DNA of 34,926 nucleotides, from assembly GCA_947488215.1 (NCBI GenBank), contig CANLBD010000004.1, positions 1-34,926 of the forward strand, written 5' to 3'. Positions 1 through 10,621 of this stretch are shown here, in pieces. The position numbers and the translations under genes are program-made. Origin of the DNA: Myxococcales bacterium (GTDB lineage Bacteria; Myxococcota_A; Bradymonadia; UBA7976; UBA1532). Within the stretch, counting starts at the first letter, position 1, and the number at the start of each line of letters is the position of its first letter. Under the pieces are notes generated by a model that was not told the origin of the DNA, made no database searches, and saw only the letters and a list, made by a program, of their open reading frames with translations.

Positions 1-2
1 TC

Positions 3-800
3 GCGATGCGCGCGGCCCACCCAGACGCCGTGCCCCTCGCGGGCGGCACCGAGGACATGGTGCACCTCGAGGCGGGCATGATCGACCCGCAGCGTTTTCT
101 GAACTTGTGGCGTGTGGACGCCCTGCGCGGCATCACCGGCACGCCGGACGGCGGGCTGCGCATCGGCGCGCTCACCACGCACCGCGACCTGGTCTTGAGC
201 GCCGACGTGGTGCGCGTCGCCCCCGCGCTGGCCGAGGCCGCGCGCACCGTCGGCGCCGTGCAGATCCAGAACCGCGGCACGCTCGGCGGCAACATCATCA
301 ACGCCAGCCCCGCCGCTGACACCCTGCCCGTGCTGCTCGCGCTCGACGCGGTGTTCGAGGTCCAGGGCGCCACGCACGGCGCGCGAAGCTTCGCCGCCGC
401 GGACTTCTTCGTGGGCTACCGCAAGCTCGCGCTCGCGCCCGACGACCTGCTCGTGGCGGTGCACCTGCCCCCGCGCCATGCTGCCGACCATACGCACTTT
501 CGCAAGGTCGGCACGCGCCTCGCGCAGGCGATCAGCAAGGTCATGCTCGGCGCCCGCGTGCGCGTCGAGGGCGGCGTCGTCACGGACGCGCGTGTGGCCT
601 TCGGGAGCGTCGGCCCGACCCCGCTCCGCGCGCGCAGCGTCGAGGCCGCGCTGCTCGGCCGCCCGGTCGATCCCGGTGCCGCGGACTTGGCCTCGCGGGA
701 TGTCGCGCCCCTGAACGATATTCGCTCTACGGCGGAGTACCGCCGCGCGGTTTGCGTCTCCACGCTGCGGGCGTTCCTGGCGTCGATCGCGCCGGCCTGA
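3..800 (+). CDS. FAD-binding subunit of a molybdopterin (xanthine/CO) dehydrogenase family enzyme, 5'-truncated by the window edge
   Basis: Translation has AGGTEDMV and TVGAVQIQNRGTLGGNIINASPAADTLPVLLALDA, typical of the CoxM/XdhB FAD-binding domain; frame is open to the window start. Confidence 0.88.
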   Translation, partial: AMRAAHPDAVPLAGGTEDMVHLEAGMIDPQRFLNLWRVDALRGITGTPDGGLRIGALTTHRDLVLSADVVRVAPALAEAARTVGAVQIQNRGTLGGNIINASPAADTLPVLLALDAVFEVQGATHGARSFAAADFFVGYRKLALAPDDLLVAVHLPPRHAADHTHFRKVGTRLAQAISKVMLGARVRVEGGVVTDARVAFGSVGPTPLRARSVEAALLGRPVDPGAADLASRDVAPLNDIRSTAEYRRAVCVSTLRAFLASIAPA

Positions 801-809
801 TCGAACGCA

Positions 810-1697
810 TCACCCGGCGTCGTGCAGGTCGACCTCGGCCTGCGCGCCGCCACGCAGCGCGATGAGCTCCTGCACCATGCGCTGCGCGACCGGCTCGAGC
901 GCCGGCGGCACAGCAGGCCGCTCGCCTGCGGGGTACATGACCCACGCGAAGAACGGCGCGAGCTCGTCTGGCCCCACGCCGCTCATCCGGGCGCCGTAGC
1001 CCATCTCGCTGGCCACGTGCAGCAGGTGGCGCAGGCGTCCCGCGCGCCACCACGCGCCCTCGAGCATAGTCAGGTTACGCCAGTTCTGACGCCACCGCAG
1101 CTCCTCGAGCGCGAGCCCGAGCTCGTTCTGCAGCTCCGCGATCATGGCGAAGCCCTGCTGAGCCGCTTCGGGGCCACGCGTCGCCGCGTCGGGCAGCAGG
1201 CGAAAGACCTGCCGCTCAACGATCGCCAACCTGCGCCCAAAGATCTCCTCATAGGCGAGGCCCGACACCACCAAATTGACCAAGAAGCCGCTCGCCGCCG
1301 CGATGACCACAGCCACCACACGGTGCTCGAGCGCCTCGGCGGGTGAGCCGATGCTGCCCGACTGAATGAGCAGCGCCGAAAAGGCCGCGACGGGGTAGGC
1401 CGCCTCGAAGCCGAGGGCGTAGACCAGCCGCACAGAGGCGGCGACCGCGATGGGCACGCCGAGCCACGTGGGCAGCTCGAGCGCGCTCATCGCGACGCCG
1501 AGCACGCCGCCGAGCGCGCTGCCCAGGAGCTGACCGCCCGCGCGGCGCAGGCCCATGAGCACGGTCGGCGACACGCAGAGCACGGCCACGAAGCCTGCGC
1601 TGACTGTATCGGGGTTGCCGACCAAACTGCACAACGCCAGCGCGAGCACGCACGCGAGGGCCGCCTTGACGGCCAGAAAGAACGGGTTCGCGAGCAA
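810..1697 (-). CDS. FUSC/aromatic acid exporter-like integral membrane protein
   Basis: Multiple hydrophobic helices in the N-terminal half (GNPDTVSAGFVAVLCVSPTVLMGLRRAGGQLLGSALGGVLG) followed by a soluble C-terminal half; resembles FUSC-type proteins. Confidence 0.6.
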   Translation of the reverse strand: MLANPFFLAVKAALACVLALALCSLVGNPDTVSAGFVAVLCVSPTVLMGLRRAGGQLLGSALGGVLGVAMSALELPTWLGVPIAVAASVRLVYALGFEAAYPVAAFSALLIQSGSIGSPAEALEHRVVAVVIAAASGFLVNLVVSGLAYEEIFGRRLAIVERQVFRLLPDAATRGPEAAQQGFAMIAELQNELGLALEELRWRQNWRNLTMLEGAWWRAGRLRHLLHVASEMGYGARMSGVGPDELAPFFAWVMYPAGERPAVPPALEPVAQRMVQELIALRGGAQAEVDLHDAG

Positions 1698-1700
1698 GGC

Positions 1701-2348
1701 TTACTTGTTCGGGACCTTCTTCCAGTCCTCGAGGAACTTGGCGAGGCCAATGTCCGTGAGGGGGTGCTTCACGAGCTGACCGATGACGGAGAGCGGCATC
1801 GTCGCCACGTGCGCGCCGAGGCGGGCGGCCTCGAGCACATGGATCGGGTGACGCACGCTCGCGACGAGCACCTCGGTCTCGAAGCCGTAGTTCTCGTAGA
1901 TGTCGAGGATCTGCCGGATGAGCTCCATGCCCTCGTGCGAGATGTCGTCGAGCCGCCCGACGAACGGGCTGATGTACGTCGCGCCCGCCTTGGCCGCCAA
2001 GAGCGCCTGCGTAGCCGAGAAGCAGAGCGTCACGTTCGTGTCGATGTCGTTGTCCGCGCACCAGCGCGTGCACTTCAGGCCCTCGAGCGTGAGCGGGATC
2101 TTGACCACGATGTTCTCGTGAATGTCCGCGAGCGCCTCGGCCTCCTTGCGCATCCCCTCGAAGTCGAGGGCCGTCACCTCGGCCGAGATGGGGCCGTCGA
2201 CGACCTCGCAGATCTCCTCGATGACCTTGCGGAACGGCTTGCCGGTCTTGGCGATGAGCGACGGGTTGGTCGTCACGCCGTCGAGCAAGCCGTAGCTCGC
2301 GGCCTCTTTGATCTCTTTGATGTCTGCCGTATCGATGAAGAACTTCAT
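1701..2348 (-). CDS. tal: Transaldolase, short TalC/fructose-6-phosphate aldolase-like family
   Basis: [37 protein letters not shown]...VVKIPLT...[36 protein letters not shown]-like SD upstream of ATG at 2348. Confidence 0.95.
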   Translation of the reverse strand: MKFFIDTADIKEIKEAASYGLLDGVTTNPSLIAKTGKPFRKVIEEICEVVDGPISAEVTALDFEGMRKEAEALADIHENIVVKIPLTLEGLKCTRWCADNDIDTNVTLCFSATQALLAAKAGATYISPFVGRLDDISHEGMELIRQILDIYENYGFETEVLVASVRHPIHVLEAARLGAHVATMPLSVIGQLVKHPLTDIGLAKFLEDWKKVPNK

Positions 2349-2412
2349 GCGCGCTCCCGTGTGGGCAAAATGGACGGCGCGGAGCATAAACGAACCGCGG
2401 AGGGATGCACGC

Positions 2413-2652
2413 ATGGGGAACGGGATCTCGATTACGATCGACCGCATCGAGGGGGCGTGGGCCGTCGTGGTGCTCGACGGGCACACGTTGAACTTGCCGC
2501 GCGCGTGGTTCGGCGACGCCGCCCCCGAGGGCAGCGTGTGGCGGCTCGACCTGACGCGCGACCCGCAGACCGAGGCCGCGCGCCTCGACGCGGCCCGTGA
2601 CCGCATCAGCCGCCTGTCGAGCCGCGACGACGGGGGCGACTTCAGCCTGTGA
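2413..2652 (+). CDS. DUF3006 domain protein
   Basis: [29 protein letters not shown]...[13 protein letters not shown] matches the short DUF3006 pattern (IDRFEG..AVV......LP...LP....EG). Confidence 0.75.
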   Translation: MGNGISITIDRIEGAWAVVVLDGHTLNLPRAWFGDAAPEGSVWRLDLTRDPQTEAARLDAARDRISRLSSRDDGGDFSL

Positions 2653-4586
2653 CTGTCGACGCGGACGACCCCTACGCGCGGCTGCGCGCCGCCGACTACG
2701 CCGGCGCCGCACACGCCTGCGATGTCGTCCTCGAGGGGGGCATCTCCGGTGGCGTGGTCTACCCGCTCGCCGTGTGCGAGCTCGCGACGCGCTACCGCAT
2801 CGAGCGCTTCGGCGGCGCGTCTGCGGGCGCGCTCGGCGCCGCGCTCGGCGCCGCCGCAGAGCTTGGCAGGACCCGGGGCCGCGGCGAGGGCTACGCGGGC
2901 CTCGCGCGGCTCGCGGACGAGCTCGCCGGGCCATCGCTGGTCCCGGGCCGTGAGGGCGAGACGCGCATGCGGTCGCTCTTCGCCACCACGCCCGAGAACG
3001 AGCCGCTGATTCAAGCCGTGGTCGACCTCGCCGGCGCCCGCGCTCGACAGGCGGCGGCGGGGCAGGCGGACGCGCCCCTCCTGCCCGGCCTCCTGCTCGG
3101 CCGCGGCGTGTGGGGCGAGCGCTTCGCCGTCGCGCGGCACTTCCCCGGCGGGGCGTGGCTCGGCGGGCTCGTCGGCGGGGCCACGCTCGCCGCCACGGGC
3201 TTTGGGCTGGGCGCGCATGCCGGCACGGGCCTGGGCGCGCTCATTGCTGGCGCGCTCGGGCTGGTCGGCGCCCGCGGTGGCTTTATCCTCGGGGGAGCGG
3301 CCGCCGCTCAGCGTCGCCTTGAAGAGAGCCTCACGGCCTCCCGGGGCTTCGGGCTCTGCTCCGGGCTCTCGGGCCCGCACGGCCTCTTTCACTGGCTGCA
3401 CGACAACCTGCAGCGCCTGAGCGGCCTGCCGCTCGACGCCCCGCTGACCTACGGCGACCTCGGCGGCGAGAACGACGCCCTGGGTCGACACGCCATCGAG
3501 CTGCGGGTGATCACGACCGACCTGAGCGCGCAGCGCCCGATTCAGCTCCCCTTCGGCGCGGACGACCCCGCGATGCTCGTGCGACTCGACGAGCTCGACG
3601 CGCAGCTCCCCCCCGCGGTCTCGGCGCACCTGCGCCGCTTGGGGCGCGTCGAGGTCAACGGCCTGACTGCCCCCGAGGGGTTCCTGTTCCTGCCGCGCAC
3701 ACGCGACCTGCCCGTGCTCCTGAGCGTGCGCGCGAGCATGAGTTTTCCGTTTATGTTCGAGGCCTTACGGCTCTACGCCATTCGCAACTCGGCCCTCGTC
3801 GCGCAGCGCGCGTCGCTCTCGCCGGCCGACCTCGAGGTCCACCTGCTGAGCGATGGCGGCCTGTGCGCGAACCTGCCGCTGGACACCTTCGATGCATGGT
3901 ACCCCGCCCGCCCGACCTTCGCGCTCATGCTCTCCGACGGCATCCCACCGCAGGGCGTGCTCGGACGCGCGAGCCGCGACGACCTGCTCTCCGCGGCCGA
4001 GCCTACGGGCGCCGACCCGCTGGTGCTGCACTTCGACCCCCGACAGGCCGCCGCGCGTCGTCACGTGCTGCACTGGCCCCCCGCGCGCGCCATCCCCGAC
4101 CTCGAGGCCTTTACCGGCGCGCTCTTTGAGTCAGCGACGTCGCACCGCGACCACGCCCACGTGCGGCTCACGGGCTTTCGAGAGCGTGTCGCGCTGGTGC
4201 TCCTGGAGTCGGGCGAGGGGGGCTTTCACATCGACATGCCGCCCGAGGTCATCCGCCGCTTGGGCCGCCGCGGGGTCGAGGCAGCGCGACGCCTAGACGC
4301 TTGGTGGCAGCGCGCCGCAGACCAGCACCGCGCGGAGCGCCTCGACGTGCTCGCGGGCGAGCTCCAGCGCGCCGCGGACGCCCTCGCGCGCGCCGCCGGC
4401 CCAGACGACGCCCCCTCGGCGGAGGTGCCTGCGTCGCTGCGTCCGTGGGCGCGCGCCGTCGAGGCCCAGACCCGAGCGCTCGGCGCGCTCATCGCCGAGG
4501 GCGCCGCGCAGCACGGCAACCGCGTTGAGACCACCGCGACGCAGACGCGCCCCCGTGGTCAGCTGCGCATCGGCCCGAGCGTCTGA
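2649..4586 (+). CDS. Patatin-like phospholipase family protein with internal Gly-rich hydrophobic segment
   Basis: [22 protein letters not shown] (oxyanion region), [13 protein letters not shown] (GxSxG nucleophile), [14 protein letters not shown] (DGG catalytic Asp). GTG start overlaps the DUF3006 stop (GTGA). Confidence 0.85.
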   Translation: MTVDADDPYARLRAADYAGAAHACDVVLEGGISGGVVYPLAVCELATRYRIERFGGASAGALGAALGAAAELGRTRGRGEGYAGLARLADELAGPSLVPGREGETRMRSLFATTPENEPLIQAVVDLAGARARQAAAGQADAPLLPGLLLGRGVWGERFAVARHFPGGAWLGGLVGGATLAATGFGLGAHAGTGLGALIAGALGLVGARGGFILGGAAAAQRRLEESLTASRGFGLCSGLSGPHGLFHWLHDNLQRLSGLPLDAPLTYGDLGGENDALGRHAIELRVITTDLSAQRPIQLPFGADDPAMLVRLDELDAQLPPAVSAHLRRLGRVEVNGLTAPEGFLFLPRTRDLPVLLSVRASMSFPFMFEALRLYAIRNSALVAQRASLSPADLEVHLLSDGGLCANLPLDTFDAWYPARPTFALMLSDGIPPQGVLGRASRDDLLSAAEPTGADPLVLHFDPRQAAARRHVLHWPPARAIPDLEAFTGALFESATSHRDHAHVRLTGFRERVALVLLESGEGGFHIDMPPEVIRRLGRRGVEAARRLDAWWQRAADQHRAERLDVLAGELQRAADALARAAGPDDAPSAEVPASLRPWARAVEAQTRALGALIAEGAAQHGNRVETTATQTRPRGQLRIGPSV

Positions 4587-4593
4587 GAGCGAC

Positions 4594-6330
<1,737 letters not shown>

Positions 6331-6388
6331 CCTACACCAAGAGACACCAGCCGCACGCGGATCGTCAACGGGATCGTGCGTCGCGCGC

Positions 6389-6988
6389 TCAAAAGTCACC
6401 GAAGAGCTGCGTGAGCTTGACGCCCAGCGCCGCCGAAATCTTGTAGAGCGACCCCACCGACGCGCTGCTCTCCGCGCGCTCGATCTGGCTGAGCAGGCTC
6501 ACCGACAAGCCCGTATTGCGCGCGAGCTGCTTCAGGGTCAGGTCACGCTCTTTGCGGAACTGCCGAATCTGCGCGCCGATTGTGCGGTGCAGCTCTTCCT
6601 CTGGGTTGAGCTGCACGCCCTTCTTGCGCAGGATTTCCGCGACCTTCTGCCGCAGCTCCTCGGGCTCAAAGGGCTTCTTGATGTAGTCGCTGACGCTGAG
6701 CTTGAGCGCCTCGACCGCGGTATCCAACGACGGGTACCCGGTGAAGACGATGATCGCGACGTCGTTGTCGATCTTGCGAATACTCTGGATGACCTGAATG
6801 CCGTCCATGCGCGGCATCATCAGGTCGATGATCAGCACGTGAAACGCGCCCTGCTTGACGACGTCCGTGGCCTGCGTCGGGTCGGACAACGTGGTGACGT
6901 TGTAGCCCGACGCGCCGAGGAGCATCTTCATGTAGTCGCAGATGTCGCGGTCGTCGTCGACGACGAGAATGTTCACGTCCAGCGCCAT
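6389..6988 (-). CDS. Response regulator: N-terminal receiver plus C-terminal XRE/HTH_3 DNA-binding domain
   Basis: ILVVDDDRDICDYMKMLLG...VLIIDLMMPRMDG...IVFTGYPS...YIKKPF receiver motifs; then IGAQIRQFRKERDLTLKQLARNTGLSVSLLSQIERAESSASVGSLYKISAALGV. Confidence 0.93.
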   Translation of the reverse strand: MALDVNILVVDDDRDICDYMKMLLGASGYNVTTLSDPTQATDVVKQGAFHVLIIDLMMPRMDGIQVIQSIRKIDNDVAIIVFTGYPSLDTAVEALKLSVSDYIKKPFEPEELRQKVAEILRKKGVQLNPEEELHRTIGAQIRQFRKERDLTLKQLARNTGLSVSLLSQIERAESSASVGSLYKISAALGVKLTQLFGDF

Positions 6989-7015
6989 AGGCGAGGGTCC
7001 ATACCACGCGATCTC

Positions 7016-7855
7016 TCAGGTCGCTACGGGTTCGAGGTCTTGCGAGCGCGCCGCTGCGCTGCTCGCGTCCGCGGCCTCGCGGTCGGCCCCAACGCCCCAC
7101 CACAGGCGAGGCGAGGCCGCTCCAGAGGCCGCCCGGGCAGAGGCGAACGCGGCGTGCAGCGCCCCGACTCTGCGACGGGCCGTGAGGGCGTCCACCGGCC
7201 ACACGAACGAGAGCCGCTGGTCGCCCCGAAAGAACACGCCCGCGGCGTCCGTGCGCGCACCCGCAAGCAGGGCATCCACGCACGCCATCGTGTCGCTCGT
7301 CGGCGGGGCGCTCAGCTCGACTGTGACCACCTGCGCTTGCTGGCCTCGGGCGACCACCTCGGTCACCGCGGCATCGACGCGCGCGCCCCCCTCAAGGGTC
7401 GGACGCGCTTGGGGCCGCCCCACCGGCTGCGCCTCGACCCCTGGGGTGTCCCGCCCCTCGACGCGCCGACGAAAGGCGCGCATCTCGAGCGCGGCCCGCG
7501 CGCGCGTCTGCACGTCGAGCATGCGGAAGGGCTTGGGCGCAAAGTCGTCCGCACCGAGCTCCACAGCGCGCGCGCGCGCCTCGGCGTCTTGGATTGCACT
7601 GATGACGACCACCGCGACGTCCGCCGTGCGGGGGTCTGCGCGCAGGTGCTCGAGCACGCCAAAGCCATCGAGCCGGGGAATCATCAGGTCGAGCAGGACG
7701 ACGTCCGGGCGAGCGCGCTCGGCCGCGGCGAGCGCCTCGATCCCGTCCATCGCGACGTCCGTCTGCCAACCCGCTGCGCGCGCGATCTCCCCGAGCAGCT
7801 TGATGTTGAACGCGTCGTCGTCGACGACGAGCGCCCGAACAGGCGCGTCGCTCAC
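7016..7855 (-). CDS. Response regulator: receiver domain plus C-terminal domain resembling a degenerate GGDEF
   Basis: ALVVDDDAFNIKLLGEIARAAGWQ...VVLLDLMIPRLDGFGVLEHLR...VVVISA...DDFAPKPF; C-terminal FFRGDQRLSFVWPVDALTARRRVGALHAAF. GTG start overlaps the dnaB stop by 4 bp. Confidence 0.85.
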   Translation of the reverse strand: MSDAPVRALVVDDDAFNIKLLGEIARAAGWQTDVAMDGIEALAAAERARPDVVLLDLMIPRLDGFGVLEHLRADPRTADVAVVVISAIQDAEARARAVELGADDFAPKPFRMLDVQTRARAALEMRAFRRRVEGRDTPGVEAQPVGRPQARPTLEGGARVDAAVTEVVARGQQAQVVTVELSAPPTSDTMACVDALLAGARTDAAGVFFRGDQRLSFVWPVDALTARRRVGALHAAFASARAASGAASPRLWWGVGADREAADASSAAARSQDLEPVAT

Positions 7856-9186
7856 TCGACCTCCGACATGTTCTCGAAGCGCGTAAAGTCGTTGAAGAAG
7901 CGCAGCTTCGTCGTGCCGATGGGGCCGTTACGCTGCTTGGCGATGATGATCTCCGCCACGTTCTTCTCTTCGGTCTCCTTGTTATAGACCTCGTCGCGGT
8001 AGATGAACATGATCACGTCCGCGTCCTGCTCGATGGCGCCGGACTCACGCAGGTCGCTCATGATCGGGCGCTTGTTGGGCCGGCTCTCGAGCGAGCGGCT
8101 GAGCTGAGAGAGCGCCACGACGGGCACCGACAGCTCCTTGGCCAAGCCCTTGAGATTACGACTGATCTCGCTGATCTCCTGCTCGCGGCTCTGCGTATTC
8201 GGGCTGCCCTTCATGAGCTGCAAGTAGTCGATGACGACCATGCCCAGCTCGCCCACCTCGCGGTCGGCGGCCAAGCGTCGGCACTTCGCGCGCGCCTCCA
8301 TCACGGAGATGCCCGAGGTGTCGTCGACGTGAATTCGCCACGTCGACATCCGCCGCACGGCCTCTTGCAGCTGCGAGACGTCCTTGTCTTGGATATTGCC
8401 CGTCCGCATTGCGCCGAACTGCACACGCGCCTCGCTCGACAGCAAACGCCCCACGATCTGCGTGGTCGGCATCTCGAGCGAGAAGATCGCCACCGCCTTG
8501 CCCGAGCGCTGCGCCGCGTTGCTCGCCAAGTTCAGCGCGAACGACGTCTTGCCCATCGATGGGCGCGCCCCGAGGATGACCAAGTCGCCGGGCTGCAGAC
8601 CCGCTGTCTCCCGGTCGAGGTCGATAAACCCCGTCGAGACGCCGGTGATGGACTGCTTGGTCTTGTAGGCCTCCTTGACCTTGTCGAGCGCGTCGCGGAG
8701 CGCGGCCTTGAGGGGCGTGAAGCCCTTGGTCGCCTGCGCCTGGCCCACTTGGTAGATGACCTGCTGGGCCTCGTCGATCAGGCGCCGCGTATCGTCGTAC
8801 TCACCGCCGTTCGCCTTCTCGATGATCCCCGCGCACGCCCCGACGAGCCTGCGCACCTCGGCGGCGTCGTGCACGATCTGCGCGTGGTGCTCTAGGTTGA
8901 CCGCCGTGACCACGCCCATGGACAGGTTCACCAGATAGTCCATGCCGCCGCACGCCTCGAGCTCGCCGCTCTGCTCGAGCGCAGACGCGATCGTCACGAG
9001 GTCGACCGCGCGCCGTCCGTTGGCGAGCGTGGTCATGCACTCGAAGATCGTGCGGTTGCGCGGCTGCGCGAAGTCGTCGGCGCCGAGCACAGACGTGACG
9101 CGGTCGAGCGCGCCCTCGTCGAGCAGGATGCCGCCGAGCACCGCGAGCTCGGCCTGCTGGGCCTCAAGGTGACGTGCGACCTGCAT
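7852..9186 (-). CDS. dnaB: Replicative DNA helicase DnaB
   Basis: EAQQAELAVLGGILLD; GARPSMGKTSFALNLASNAA Walker A; MVVIDYLQLM Walker B; SQLSRSLESRPNKRPIMSDLRESGAIEQDADVIMFIYRDE. Confidence 0.98.
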   Translation of the reverse strand: MQVARHLEAQQAELAVLGGILLDEGALDRVTSVLGADDFAQPRNRTIFECMTTLANGRRAVDLVTIASALEQSGELEACGGMDYLVNLSMGVVTAVNLEHHAQIVHDAAEVRRLVGACAGIIEKANGGEYDDTRRLIDEAQQVIYQVGQAQATKGFTPLKAALRDALDKVKEAYKTKQSITGVSTGFIDLDRETAGLQPGDLVILGARPSMGKTSFALNLASNAAQRSGKAVAIFSLEMPTTQIVGRLLSSEARVQFGAMRTGNIQDKDVSQLQEAVRRMSTWRIHVDDTSGISVMEARAKCRRLAADREVGELGMVVIDYLQLMKGSPNTQSREQEISEISRNLKGLAKELSVPVVALSQLSRSLESRPNKRPIMSDLRESGAIEQDADVIMFIYRDEVYNKETEEKNVAEIIIAKQRNGPIGTTKLRFFNDFTRFENMSEVE

Positions 9187-9267
9187 GATGGACCTGCGCT
9201 TTCTCGGTCAGCGCGACCGAGCACACAGGCGGCCTCGGCGCGGGGTGTTCCAAGCCGAAGGACTGTA

Positions 9268-9299
9268 CACGCGCCGCGCCCGATTGGGCACGGCGCGTG
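9268..9299 (-). other. Perfect 9-bp-arm hairpin between rplI and dnaB (attenuator or processing-site candidate)
   Basis: CACGCGCCG-C-GCCC-GATT-GGGC-A-CGGCGCGTG: 9 bp + one mismatch + 4 bp with a tetraloop; no T-tract downstream on the minus strand. Confidence 0.6.
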
Positions 9300-9311
9300 G
9301 TCGACGAGCGC

Positions 9312-9764
9312 TTAGGCGCGCGCCTTGACGTGCAGCTTGACGGTCGCCGTCACATCCTTGTGGAGCTTCACCTGAACGTCGAACGTGCCGACGCTCTTGA
9401 TGGTCTCAGCCACATGGAGCTGCTTCTTGGTGAGCTCGAAGCCCTTGTTCTTCAGCAGCGCCTCGATCTCCATCGAGGTGACCGAACCGAAGAGCTTCTC
9501 GTTCTCTCCGGCCGCCTTCTCGATGGTGATCTCGACGGCGTCGAGGAGCTTCTTCTGACCCTCGGCGGCGGCGCGCAGCTTGGCGATGCGGCCCTCGAGG
9601 ATGCGCTTCTCATGCGCGACGCGGTTCTGCTGCTTCTCGCTCGCCGCCACGGCCAAGCCGCGGGGGAGGAGGAAGTTGCGCGCGAAGCCGGGCTTGACCG
9701 ACACGAGGTCGCCCATGTGCCCGACGTGCGTCACGTCTTCACGGAGAATCACTTGCACGTTCAT
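9312..9764 (-). CDS. rplI: 50S ribosomal protein L9
   Basis: MNVQVILREDVTHVGHMGDLVSVKPGFARNFLLPRGLAVAAS; C-terminal LHKDVTATVKLHVKA. Confidence 0.98.
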   Translation of the reverse strand: MNVQVILREDVTHVGHMGDLVSVKPGFARNFLLPRGLAVAASEKQQNRVAHEKRILEGRIAKLRAAAEGQKKLLDAVEITIEKAAGENEKLFGSVTSMEIEALLKNKGFELTKKQLHVAETIKSVGTFDVQVKLHKDVTATVKLHVKARA

Positions 9765-9777
9765 GCCGTCACTCCGT

Positions 9778-10092
9778 TCAGTTCGCCTTCACGGTCGTGA
9801 AGGGCATGAGCGCGATCATGCGAGCGCGCTTGATCGCGCGCGTCACCTTACGCTGGTTGCGGGCCACGAGGCCGGACACGCGGCGGGGCACGATCTTGCC
9901 ACGCTCGGTGATGAAGTACTTCAGGGTCGACGGGTCCTTGTAGTCGATGACCATCGTCTTGTCGGCCAGGAAGCGGTCGACCTTGCGGCGCGAACGCCGC
10001 GGGCCACCACGACCACCGCCACGACCCTCACGACCCTCGCCGCGGTCGCCGCGGCCCTCGCGGCCCTCGCCGCCTTCGCGATTCTCACGCAT
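9778..10092 (-). CDS. rpsR: 30S ribosomal protein S18 with Gly/Arg/Glu-rich N-terminal extension (start may instead be 10101)
   Basis: Core [64 protein letters not shown]; preceded by [30 protein letters not shown]. Confidence 0.95.
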   Translation of the reverse strand: MRENREGGEGREGRGDRGEGREGRGGGRGGPRRSRRKVDRFLADKTMVIDYKDPSTLKYFITERGKIVPRRVSGLVARNQRKVTRAIKRARMIALMPFTTVKAN

Positions 10093-10531
10093 TGTCGTCA
10101 TCCTCCGCGAATTCGTCGCCCGCCGGGGCGTCGTCGTCGTCATCCTTCACGACCGCGTGGCTGCGCTGCCGGGCGGCGGCGCGCGCCTCTTCCTCGGCCG
10201 CGATCTCGGCCTTGGCGGCCTCGAGGGAGATGTCGCGATCAAGGACGATCGTCATGAAGCGCAGCACAGTGTCCGAAAGGCGGAGCTGGCGCTCGACCTC
10301 GGCGGGCACGGCGGCCTGCGCGGCGTAGACGATGTAGATGTAGTAGCCCTTGTTGTGCTTCTTGACCTCGTAGGCGAGCTTGCGCTTGCCCCACTCCTCG
10401 CGCTTGAGGACGTGAGCGCCGCCCTTCTCGAGGGCATTCAGGACGCGCTCGTCGATCTTGGCGCGCTCCTCTTCGGTGGCCTCGGGCTGGAGGATGTAAA
10501 CCAGCTCGTAGCGCCGCAACTTCTCAGACAT
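10085..10531 (-). CDS. rpsF: 30S ribosomal protein S6 with acidic C-terminal tail
   Basis: [66 protein letters not shown]; tail [19 protein letters not shown]. Confidence 0.97.
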   Translation of the reverse strand: MSEKLRRYELVYILQPEATEEERAKIDERVLNALEKGGAHVLKREEWGKRKLAYEVKKHNKGYYIYIVYAAQAAVPAEVERQLRLSDTVLRFMTIVLDRDISLEAAKAEIAAEEEARAAARQRSHAVVKDDDDDAPAGDEFAEDDDNA

Positions 10532-10621
10532 CTGGACTCCCCGTGGGTTGGGTGAAGCCCGCGGTCGGACGCCGCGAGCAGGGAGGTGGAGCGCCCCATG
10601 CGCTCCGAAGGGGGGCGGAGA

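Noticed and set aside
1249-3629. Long minus-strand ORFs (561 and 642 aa) over transaldolase, DUF3006 and patatin genes
   Set aside because: Shadow/extended frames in high-GC DNA; only the portion ending in MKFFIDTAD...VPNK (1701-2348) is a recognisable protein.
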